Shown piece after piece: positions 6,578 through 12,996 of a DNA stretch of 16,983 nucleotides. The position numbers and the translations under genes are program-made. Position 1 is the first letter of the stretch, and the number at the start of each line of letters is the position of its first letter. Origin of the DNA: an uncultured Collinsella sp. (lineage in GTDB: Bacteria; Actinomycetota; Coriobacteriia; Coriobacteriales; Coriobacteriaceae); the NCBI GenBank assembly GCA_902493125.1, contig CABUOF010000046.1:1-16983 (forward strand). Reading direction: 5' to 3'. Below the pieces are notes generated by a model. That model worked only from the letters and a program-made list of their open reading frames with translations. It was not told the DNA's origin and did no database searches.

Positions 6578-9346
6578 CTACAGCAGCTCGCCGTAACGCT
6601 TGACATAGGCCTTCTTAAGGCTCGTCGCCAGCGCCATGTACAGCAAGATGCACGGAATCAGGAACAAGAAGTACTCGACGGGCAGCGCTCCCAGGCCCAG
6701 CGTGGGGCCAAGCGGGCTAAACGGGATCAGCGTGAGCAGTGCAATGCCGGTCATCGTGAGCAGCATCACCGGAGCCGAGGCACGGCTCTGGATAAACGGA
6801 AACTTGGGCGTGCGAATCATATGGATAACCAAGGTCTGGCTCCACATGGATTCGACGAACCAACCAGCCTGGAACAGCGCGATGTAGGCCAGCTGCATCT
6901 GCTCCAGTGTGGCACCCGAGTAGACGCTCGCCAGCTCGTTGAACAGCACGCCGTGGCTCACAAACAACGGGCAGAAGACAAAGTACATAAAGATATAGGT
7001 CATAAAGTCGAAGATGGAGCTGGTGGGCCCAATCCAGATCATGAACCTGCCGACACTCGACGCATCCCAGGTACGCGGCACGCGCAGGAACTCCTCGTCC
7101 ACGTTGTCCCAGGGAATCGCCAGGCAGCTGCAGTCATAGATCAGGTTGAGCAGGATCAGCTGGATGCTCATCATCGGCAAAAACGGCAGCAGGGCGGATG
7201 CGGCAAGCACGCTGAACATATTGCCGAAGTTGGAGCTTGCGGTCATCTTGATGTACTTGATCATGTTGGCGTAGGTCTTGCGCCCCTCGATGATGCCCTC
7301 CTCGAGCACCATCAAATCCTTCTCGAGCAAGATGATATCGGCCGACTCCTTGGCCACGTCGACCGCAGTATCGACCGAGATGCCGATGTCGGACGACTTC
7401 ATGGCCGAGGCGTCGTTGATGCCGTCGCCCATGTAGCCCACCACATGACCGTTTGCACGCAGCACGGACACGACGCGCGCTTTTTGATCGGGCGTAAGCT
7501 TGGCAAAGACCTGCACGTCCTCGGCGCGACGAGCGAGCTCGGCGTCGTCCATTGCGGCGATATCGCTGCCGAGCAGCATGTTGTTGACCTCGAGTCCCAC
7601 CTGCTTGCAGATGGTGCGCGTGACCTTCTCATTGTCGCCGGTCAAGATCTTGGTGGCTACACCGTGGTTGCGCAGCGCCTCGATAGCATCGGCCGTGGAC
7701 TCTTTGGGCGGATCCAAAAACGCCAGGTAGCCGATCAGCACCATGTCGCGCTCATCATCGGCGCTAAAGGCACCGACAGGCGACGGGTTGGACTTTTGAG
7801 CGATTGCCAACACGCGGAAGCCGTCGTCGTTAAGGTCGGCGACCGTTGCCAAAATGCGCTCGCGCACCTCGTCGTCCAGCACGTGAACGCCGCCGTCAAT
7901 CTCGGCATGCGAGCACACCGACAGCATCTCCTCGACTGCACCCTTGGTGACCATCTGGGTTTTGCCGCTTCGATCGCGCACCACGGTGGTAAGGCGACGG
8001 CGCGTAAAGTCAAACGGCACCTCGTCGACCTTCACATAGGCCTCGGAAAGGTCGGTGAGACTCGGGTCGTTTTGCTCCTCTTCCTCGGTGCATTTGATGA
8101 TCGCCAGATCCATCAGATTCTTGTAGCCCGTCTGGAAATAGCTGTTGAGGTAGGCATGGCGCAGAACGCGCGAATCCTCCTGGCCATCGATGTTCCAGTG
8201 ATACTCCAGCACCACCTGGTCCTGCGTCAGCGTGCCAGTCTTGTCCGTGCACAGCACGTCCATCGCGCCAAAGTTTTGAATCGAGTTGAGGTTCTTAACG
8301 ATGGTCTGCTTTTTGCTCATAGCCACGGCGCCCTTGGCAAGGCACGTGGTAACGATCATGGGCAGCATCTCGGGTGTCAGGCCCACGGCGATGCTGATGG
8401 CAAACAGGCCAGCATTAAGCCAATCGCCCTTGGTGACGCCGTTAATCATAAAGACAAACGGAACCATCACCATCATAAAGCGGATGAGCACCCACGAGAC
8501 GCTATTGACGCCTTTGGAAAAGCTCGTCTCTACGGCATCCTCGGACAGGCTCGATGCCATAGAGCCAAACAAGGTCTGCTCGCCCACGCTAAAGGCGAGC
8601 GCCGTCGCGCTGCCCGAGATCACACTGCTGCCCATGAGGGCGATGTTCTCGAACGACGTTGCCGAATCGGACTCGGTGCACGTCGCGGGAACCTTCTCGA
8701 CCGGCTCGCTCTCGCCCGTCAGGCTTGCCTGGCTCACAAAGAGGTCCTTAGCCTCAATGATTCTCACATCGGCGGGAATCATGTCACCGGCGGACAGGTG
8801 CACGATGTCACCAACCACCACGTCGTCGATGGGAATCTCGGTCCTAGGGGCATCCTCGCGGGTGACTGTCACGGTGGTCGTAATCATATCGAGCAGCTTT
8901 TCGGCCGCGTTGCCGCTGCGCGCTTCCTGGATATAGCGCAGCGTGCCCGAGAGCACGACCATCGTGGTGATGATGATCACCGTCAGCGGGTCAAAGTCTT
9001 CGGGCGTGCTGCCCATCATCGACAACGCTGGAAACACCATGTCGGTCGCTGCCGAAATGATGGCCAGGAAAAACAGAATCGCCGTGAAGGGATTGACGAA
9101 CGCGTCCGCAAGCTTGCGGGCAATCGACTTCTTCTTGCCACGCGTGACCACGTTACGCCCGTTGTCGGCTTCGCTGTGCGCGACCTCGTCGCGATTAAGG
9201 CCGCCGAGATTCGAGCCGACCCAGGATAGGGCCTCCGTCAGCGGAATGGTCGCCGCATACTGGATGCGACCCTCCGCGCGATGCCTCATCAGTTCGTTTT
9301 GCGCCTGAACCGCAGACGGCGTATGGCGCATAGTCATCTTCTTCAA
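6578..9346 (-). CDS. mgtA: Magnesium-translocating P-type ATPase (MgtA/MgtB type)
   Basis: This 922-residue inner-membrane pump is of the PIIIB class, which imports Mg2+ coupled to ATP hydrolysis. The cytoplasmic N-terminus has the LTxxEA-like GLNRDEVAHSEADNGRN segment before TM1 (FVNPFTAILFFLAIISAATDMVF). The actuator TGES is at 210-213, the phosphorylation site DKTGTLT at D368, and the hinge GDGINDA at 640-646. The MgtA-type SNFGNMFSVLAASALLPFLPM and LLNLIYD then lead into the C-terminal TM segments. Length is close to E. coli MgtA (898). The start is a TTG at 9346: GGAG lies 8 nt upstream, whereas the ATG at 9337 would be too far from it. A long GC-rich leader precedes the gene, and a small membrane protein gene follows at 29 nt. 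Mg2+ limitation is the expected inducer from family knowledge. Confidence 0.93.
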   Translation of the reverse strand: MKKMTMRHTPSAVQAQNELMRHRAEGRIQYAATIPLTEALSWVGSNLGGLNRDEVAHSEADNGRNVVTRGKKKSIARKLADAFVNPFTAILFFLAIISAATDMVFPALSMMGSTPEDFDPLTVIIITTMVVLSGTLRYIQEARSGNAAEKLLDMITTTVTVTREDAPRTEIPIDDVVVGDIVHLSAGDMIPADVRIIEAKDLFVSQASLTGESEPVEKVPATCTESDSATSFENIALMGSSVISGSATALAFSVGEQTLFGSMASSLSEDAVETSFSKGVNSVSWVLIRFMMVMVPFVFMINGVTKGDWLNAGLFAISIAVGLTPEMLPMIVTTCLAKGAVAMSKKQTIVKNLNSIQNFGAMDVLCTDKTGTLTQDQVVLEYHWNIDGQEDSRVLRHAYLNSYFQTGYKNLMDLAIIKCTEEEEQNDPSLTDLSEAYVKVDEVPFDFTRRRLTTVVRDRSGKTQMVTKGAVEEMLSVCSHAEIDGGVHVLDDEVRERILATVADLNDDGFRVLAIAQKSNPSPVGAFSADDERDMVLIGYLAFLDPPKESTADAIEALRNHGVATKILTGDNEKVTRTICKQVGLEVNNMLLGSDIAAMDDAELARRAEDVQVFAKLTPDQKARVVSVLRANGHVVGYMGDGINDASAMKSSDIGISVDTAVDVAKESADIILLEKDLMVLEEGIIEGRKTYANMIKYIKMTASSNFGNMFSVLAASALLPFLPMMSIQLILLNLIYDCSCLAIPWDNVDEEFLRVPRTWDASSVGRFMIWIGPTSSIFDFMTYIFMYFVFCPLFVSHGVLFNELASVYSGATLEQMQLAYIALFQAGWFVESMWSQTLVIHMIRTPKFPFIQSRASAPVMLLTMTGIALLTLIPFSPLGPTLGLGALPVEYFLFLIPCILLYMALATSLKKAYVKRYGELL

Positions 9347-9498
9347 TTGCCTCGCTCCGTTCTATCGATCGGACGCAGGGCGAATCAGCCGCGCGCCCCC
9401 ATCAAAGTGGACCCGCGCCGGCAACTTCGTCCTGCGTTACTGGTACTGTCACTGCCGCTCACGGTCCTCACCTCTCTTTCGCGTCCGCGACTGTCTAC
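9347..9498 (-). promoter_or_regulatory. GC-rich structured leader of mgtA
   Basis: Between the preceding terminator and the mgtA start, the minus strand can fold into a nested hairpin. The outer arms ACGCAGG/CCTGCGT are at 9373-9379 and 9431-9437; the inner arms are GCCGCGCGC (9388-9396) and GCGCCGGC (9415-9422). A short frame with a GAGAGG Shine-Dalgarno-like site reads MSGSDSTSNAGRSCRRGSTL through it, starts with GTG and ends at 9385. It could be a leader peptide or chance. I do not find the conserved core of the M-box Mg2+ riboswitch, nor a convincing promoter. Confidence 0.35.
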
Positions 9499-9499
9499 A

Positions 9500-9549
9500 G
9501 AATAGAAAAGCCGCAAGACCGAGCACATGGCTGGTTTCTTGCGGCTTTC
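9500..9549 (-). terminator. Intrinsic terminator after the ATPase-2/wHTH operon
   Basis: On the minus strand, AAAGCCGCAAGA and TCTTGCGGCTTT (9537-9548 and 9507-9518) form a perfect 12-bp stem with an 18-nt loop. TTCTATTCT continues the T-rich 3' side. It lies 64 nt past the winged-helix gene stop and separates that transcript from mgtA. Confidence 0.8.
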
Positions 9550-9612
9550 TTGCGATTTGGCAAGGATTGTCAAAGTGACTATTTGGATCGATGGGAGCGA
9601 ATACCCGAAGCG

Positions 9613-10095
9613 TTACTCGGCCATTTTGTAGCCCACGCCCCATACAGTCAGCAGGTAGTGGGGGTTGTCTGGTTCGGGCTCAATCTTCTTTCGAATTTTG
9701 CGGACGAAGGCCATGATGTTGCTGTCATCGAGCAGATACTCGTTTTGCCACACCGCCCGGTAGATTTCCTCTTTGCTAAAGACCGTACCCCGGTTGCTCG
9801 CCAAAAAGGCAAGGATGTCGAACTCCTTGGGCGTGAGCGAGACCGGCGCGTCCGACACCTTGACGGTGCGCGAGGCCAGGTCGATCGAAAGCTCGCCGAT
9901 AACGATGGGTCCAGTGGCGGCACTTGCCTGCGAGCCGGCAACCGCCAGCTCGATAGCAGTCAGCTTGCCCGATGCGATATCGGCAAACACGGGCGCGAGC
10001 TCCAGGGCGGCAGCGCTGCCAGACGAGAACAGCGCGCTGCTGAGCTCGGCGGCCTCGGCCGGCGTAATCGCGATGTTGGTTCTGTTGGTACGCAT
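9613..10095 (-). CDS. OmpR/PhoB-type winged-helix DNA-binding protein without receiver domain
   Basis: This 160-residue protein has a C-terminal winged-helix domain at about 63-158: IGELSIDLASRTVKVSDAPVSLTPKEFDIL, SNRGTVFSKEEIYRAVW, DDSNIMAFVRKIRKKIE and YLLTVWGVGYKM. This is the complete OmpR/PhoB effector fold, including recognition helix and C-terminal hairpin. The N-terminal 60 residues (NIAITPAEAAELSSALFSSG..., alanine-rich and probably helical) are not a CheY-like receiver: the acidic pocket, phospho-Asp and Lys are absent. It therefore cannot be a normal phospho-response regulator; control is likely through the N-terminal segment or a partner. It starts 9 nt after the stop of the MgtA-like ATPase with GGGCGG as ribosome binding site, so the two are co-transcribed. 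Targets may be this operon and mgtA. Confidence 0.86.
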   Translation of the reverse strand: MRTNRTNIAITPAEAAELSSALFSSGSAAALELAPVFADIASGKLTAIELAVAGSQASAATGPIVIGELSIDLASRTVKVSDAPVSLTPKEFDILAFLASNRGTVFSKEEIYRAVWQNEYLLDDSNIMAFVRKIRKKIEPEPDNPHYLLTVWGVGYKMAE

Positions 10096-10104
10096 AGAAC
10101 CGCC

Positions 10105-12549
10105 CTAGAACAAGCTGCTCGAGCGGGCCAGATAGACCCGCTTGATCGTCGAAGCAACAACAAGATACAACACGCTCAGCAGCGCAACGATGCCCAGATA
10201 CCATACAGGCAGCGTGGCGAGCCCAAACAGCTGCGCCACCGGACTGAGCGCAAGGAGCGCCGTGACAACGAGCATGACGGCAACCATCACCACGAGCGGT
10301 GTGCAAGGACGATCCCCGTCGCGGACACTGCGCGTTCGCAACACCAGGAGCACGAGCGATTCGGTCCATGCGCATTCCAGCAGCCAGCCGGCTTGGAAGG
10401 TCGCGATAAAGGCCGCTCGACCCGCCGCGTCGAGCGCGGCAAAGGGCGCGCCGCAGACGGCGGGGCATACGCCCAAGAACAGAATGGCAAACGTAATGAT
10501 GTCGAAGGCCGAGCTCGCAAAGCCAAAATGAAGCATAAAGCTGCCGAGCCCCTTACCCGACCATGCCTTGGGACGAGCGATCTCCTCCCCGTCGACGTTA
10601 TCCCACGACAGAGCCAGGCAGGTCGCGTCGTAAAGCAGGTTGAGCAGAAGCAGTTGAGTAGCGGTCGCCGGCAAAAACGGCAGGAAGATACTCGAGGCGG
10701 CAACCGAGCAGATATTGCCAAAGTTGGAACTCGACGCGATGCGAATGTACTTGGAGGCGTTGGCGAACGAGGCCCTGTCCTCGCGTACGCCCTCGGCGAC
10801 CACGCCCAGGTCACGCTCGAGCAGTACGAGGTCGGCAACCTTCTTGGACTCGGCGGCTGCAGAATCCACCACGATGCCGACGTCTGCCGACGTAAGCGCC
10901 GGCACGTCGTTCACGCCGTCGCCGATATAGCCGACCGTATGGCCAGAGAGTCGAATGAGACTGACAATATGAGCCTTTTGCGCGGGCGTGAGCTCGGCAA
11001 ACACACGAGTACGCCCCACGCGAACAAGCGCCTCGGACTCCTCCATGGCATCGAGCATGCTGCCGGTGATAACGCTATCGGCAGGAATGCCCAGGCGCGA
11101 ACAGGTTGACCGGGCAACCGAAGCCGAGTCACCGGTAAGCACGCGCACCTCAACGGAAAGGTCAGATAGCGCGCGCACGGCGGCGCGAGCGCTTGCCTTG
11201 GGCCGATCGAAAAAGCCCAAAAAACCGCAGAGCACCAGGTCGCCCCAGTCCGAAGACGCTGTGCTGTAGGCAACGGCAAGGACCTTGATGCCGTCGGCAC
11301 GCATGTCCTCGGCAACCTCATAGGCGCTCTGGCGGCCCGCGGCGTCCATGGGGACGAGTTCGCCTTTAAAGCTGGCCCAGGCACAACGAGCGCACACGCT
11401 TTCGACCTCGCCCTTTACGATGGTTAGGTGATTGCCAGGGCGAGCCTGCAGCCCCAGGCAGCCATGCGCCCCAGGCGTGGCATCGAGCTTAACGCCCGAA
11501 GCCTTGGTGACGTGGTCGAAAGGATCAGATGCGTGCAGGGTAAATGCGCCTGCGAGGTCTTTGGCGGCAAGACGCAACTCGGGCGCAGCGCACGCGTCGA
11601 CAATGGCCCGGTTGAGCTGGTTGGCGGCAGCCCCCTGGCTCGTACTCTCCAAATACGCCAGGCTGAGCGTTTGCTCGCTTTCGTTGCCCAGGATATCGGT
11701 ATAGTACTCGAGCACTGCGGCGTCATCGGTGAGCGTGCCCGTCTTGTCCACGCACACCACGTCCATGGAGCCCAGTGATTCCATGGCGTCAACGTTTTTA
11801 ACAATGACCTGTTTGTTCTTAAGGCGGTGCGCGCTGCCCGAAAGGCACACGCTCGTGACGACTGGCAGCATCTCGGGGACCAGGCCAACGGCCGTACCCA
11901 GGGCAAACAGCAGGGCCTGCGCCCAGTCGCCCAGCACAAAACCTCGAATCATAATGACAAACGGCAGCACGATGAGCATGCACCTTACCAGAGCGGCACA
12001 GATGCTCCTGGCACCAGCGCCAAACTGCGTGCCTAGCCGAGCGCGCCGCGGCGATGTGGGCGGCTCCTCGGCAACGCGAGTGAGAACGGTTGCCGAGGCC
12101 TTTCCGTCAACGATGGTCGTTCCAGCACGGACGGCCTCCCCTTCTCGCTTGACGGTCTGACCGTTCTCGCCCGTAAGCGACGATTCGGAGACAAGGATGT
12201 GGTCGCCCTTGGCGAGGACCGCATCGACCGGGCAGAGCATGCCGGCATACAGGCGAATCACATCGCCGGGCACAAGCTGGTCGGCATCGACTTGGATCCA
12301 GCAAGCGTCGACACGTTTCCAAACGGCCGCATGGTTCGCCTTAAACATGTGCCGGTCGAAGCTGCGCTTGGCTTCGTTTTCGTAGAACAGGCGCACCAGG
12401 CCGCCGACCAGCCACATCAAAAACAGCACGGCAGGTGCAAACGCGCCTGTCTGACCTTGCGCCTGCGGTACAACGTCGACCAAAAAGGCCAAGCCAGCAA
12501 GTGCAAGCAGCAGCGACGAAAACGGATTAAAGAACGATTTTTTAATCAT
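10105..12549 (-). CDS. MgtA-like P-type ATPase lacking the N-terminal cytoplasmic domain
   Basis: This 814-residue paralog of the MgtA encoded downstream starts almost directly at TM1 (MIKKSFFNPFSSLLLALAGLAFLVDVV), about 85-100 residues shorter at the N-terminus. The phosphorylation motif DKTGTLT is at D268 and GDGVNDVPAL starts at 543, so the catalytic core is intact. The actuator motif reads TGEN (126-129) rather than TGES. SNFGNICSVAASSIFLPFLP and LLNLLYDATCLALSWDNVD place it in the Mg2+ branch. An in-frame TAG five codons before the ATG excludes a longer start. AAAGAGG precedes the ATG by 5 nt. The receiver-less winged-helix gene follows at 9 nt. It may be a Mg2+ or other divalent pump with altered regulation, or a sensor-like paralog; which one is not decidable here. 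Confidence 0.87.
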   Translation of the reverse strand: MIKKSFFNPFSSLLLALAGLAFLVDVVPQAQGQTGAFAPAVLFLMWLVGGLVRLFYENEAKRSFDRHMFKANHAAVWKRVDACWIQVDADQLVPGDVIRLYAGMLCPVDAVLAKGDHILVSESSLTGENGQTVKREGEAVRAGTTIVDGKASATVLTRVAEEPPTSPRRARLGTQFGAGARSICAALVRCMLIVLPFVIMIRGFVLGDWAQALLFALGTAVGLVPEMLPVVTSVCLSGSAHRLKNKQVIVKNVDAMESLGSMDVVCVDKTGTLTDDAAVLEYYTDILGNESEQTLSLAYLESTSQGAAANQLNRAIVDACAAPELRLAAKDLAGAFTLHASDPFDHVTKASGVKLDATPGAHGCLGLQARPGNHLTIVKGEVESVCARCAWASFKGELVPMDAAGRQSAYEVAEDMRADGIKVLAVAYSTASSDWGDLVLCGFLGFFDRPKASARAAVRALSDLSVEVRVLTGDSASVARSTCSRLGIPADSVITGSMLDAMEESEALVRVGRTRVFAELTPAQKAHIVSLIRLSGHTVGYIGDGVNDVPALTSADVGIVVDSAAAESKKVADLVLLERDLGVVAEGVREDRASFANASKYIRIASSSNFGNICSVAASSIFLPFLPATATQLLLLNLLYDATCLALSWDNVDGEEIARPKAWSGKGLGSFMLHFGFASSAFDIITFAILFLGVCPAVCGAPFAALDAAGRAAFIATFQAGWLLECAWTESLVLLVLRTRSVRDGDRPCTPLVVMVAVMLVVTALLALSPVAQLFGLATLPVWYLGIVALLSVLYLVVASTIKRVYLARSSSLF

Positions 12550-12577
12550 CGAAGCCTCTTTCTAGCATGGCTTCGAT
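12548..12577. promoter_or_regulatory. Perfect 9-bp inverted repeat across the ATPase-2 start
   Basis: ATCGAAGCC (12548-12556) and GGCTTCGAT (12569-12577) are exact complements around a 12-nt loop. The pair covers the first two bases of the ATG and the GG of the AAAGAGG ribosome binding site. In a transcript starting upstream it would form a hairpin hiding the start site. In DNA it is a dyad overlapping the TACAAT box and could be an operator. Confidence 0.5.
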
Positions 12578-12581
12578 TGTA
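12576..12581 (-). promoter_or_regulatory. Candidate -10 box of the ATPase-2/wHTH operon
   Basis: TACAAT on the minus strand lies 26 nt upstream of the ATG at 12549. No acceptable -35 is present at 16-18 nt. If it is used, transcription would start near 12569 and remove the distal arm of the palindrome from the RNA, which favours an operator reading of that dyad. Confidence 0.35.
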
Positions 12582-12638
12582 TCCGAGGCGTATACCAGCA
12601 TCCCCGCCCCAGACCTTGCGACTTCCTTGCTTTTACGC

Positions 12639-12655
12639 GTGACAAAGGGACAGTC
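12639..12655. repeat. Half copy of the dispersed GGGAC palindrome
   Basis: GTGACAAAGGGACAGTC corresponds to one arm plus centre of the palindromes at 6305-6337 and 14158-14190, but the complementary arm is missing. It may be a remnant broken by a rearrangement, possibly linked to the MITE-like element that begins 22 nt further on. Confidence 0.5.
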
Positions 12656-12676
12656 TAACGCCCTCTATATCTCGAG

Positions 12677-12850
12677 GTCTAATACTTTCCCGAGAAGTGA
12701 ACGGCTGTATCTGGACCCCCGGAGCATTGACATTTTTAGACGTCAAAACCGCAGGATTCGACTGACAAAACCGCAGGAAATTGCACGCCAAAAGTGCCGA
12801 TGTTTCGGGGGCCCGTTTCCACTCGTTCACTTCTCGGGAAAGTATTAGAC
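12677..12850. mobile_element. 174-nt MITE-like element with 27-nt perfect inverted ends
   Basis: The ends at 12677-12703 and 12824-12850 are exact reverse complements over 27 nt; the outer end reads GTCTAATACTTTCCCGAGAA. Pairing continues imperfectly inward (GGACCCCCGGA against TTCGGGGGCCC, then a CAT-TTTT region), so most of the element is one long imperfect hairpin. It encodes no transposase. I see no clear target duplication. It sits in the 447-nt gap between ATPase-2 and the membrane protein at 12997. Alternatives are a structured non-coding RNA gene or a REP-like dispersed repeat. The rest of the gap (12582-12638, 12909-12938, 12945-12996) shows nothing beyond the sites listed. Confidence 0.6.
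12744..12778. repeat. Two 13-nt direct repeats inside the MITE-like element
   Basis: CAAAACCGCAGGA occurs at 12744-12756 and 12766-12778, with a 9-nt spacer, near the centre of the element. The repeats break its palindromic symmetry and could be protein-binding half sites or an internal duplication. Confidence 0.7.
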
Positions 12851-12871
12851 ATCGATTTCGCAAGGGTCCCA

Positions 12872-12908
12872 ATGCGGCAAGCGAGCCGCCGTAGCACTTT
12901 TGCCGCAT
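12872..12908. repeat. 9-bp perfect inverted repeat with 19-nt loop
   Basis: ATGCGGCAA (12872-12880) and TTGCCGCAT (12900-12908) flank a loop containing AGCCGCC. It lies between the MITE-like element and the promoter region of the downstream membrane protein. There is no T tract on the plus side. It could be a degenerate member of the TGNGGCAA-type dispersed repeats or an operator. Confidence 0.45.
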
Positions 12909-12938
12909 GATCGAGCACTCATCGATGGCGGGATTCTC

Positions 12939-12944
12939 TATACT
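12939..12944 (+). promoter_or_regulatory. Candidate -10 box of the membrane protein gene
   Basis: TATACT lies 52 nt upstream of the ATG at 12997 in an AT-rich pocket. The base run 17 nt further upstream (CACTCA) is a poor -35, so the assignment is tentative. Confidence 0.35.
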
Positions 12945-12996
12945 GAGTCACATATGCCGCGCGCCGCAACGACCGCCACGACACCAAGGACCGGCT

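Noticed and set aside
6821..9229. 802-codon open frame on the plus strand opposite mgtA
   Set aside because: It mirrors the mgtA frame, is rich in His, Gln, Arg and Val as expected from reverse-complemented codons, has no recognisable motif, and mgtA on the other strand is unambiguous. It is an effect of GC-rich codon use.
9347..9498. M-box (ykoK) Mg2+ riboswitch upstream of mgtA
   Set aside because: Only a short AGGTGAGG resembles the start of the M-box; the conserved core segments that follow were not found.
9613..10095. Winged-helix gene as a frameshifted full response regulator
   Set aside because: The upstream bases are occupied by the intact C-terminus of the ATPase 9 nt away, leaving no room for a receiver domain remnant, and the N-terminal segment does not look like a receiver.
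9550..11109. 519-codon open frame on the plus strand opposite the winged-helix and ATPase-2 genes
   Set aside because: It runs across two real genes and the gap between them, is Arg/Gln/His-rich and shows no domain.
12633..12908. 91-codon minus-strand frame through the MITE-like element
   Set aside because: The translation crosses inverted repeats and has no Shine-Dalgarno site or domain. Such frames in repeat elements are often annotated as hypothetical proteins, but nothing here supports translation.
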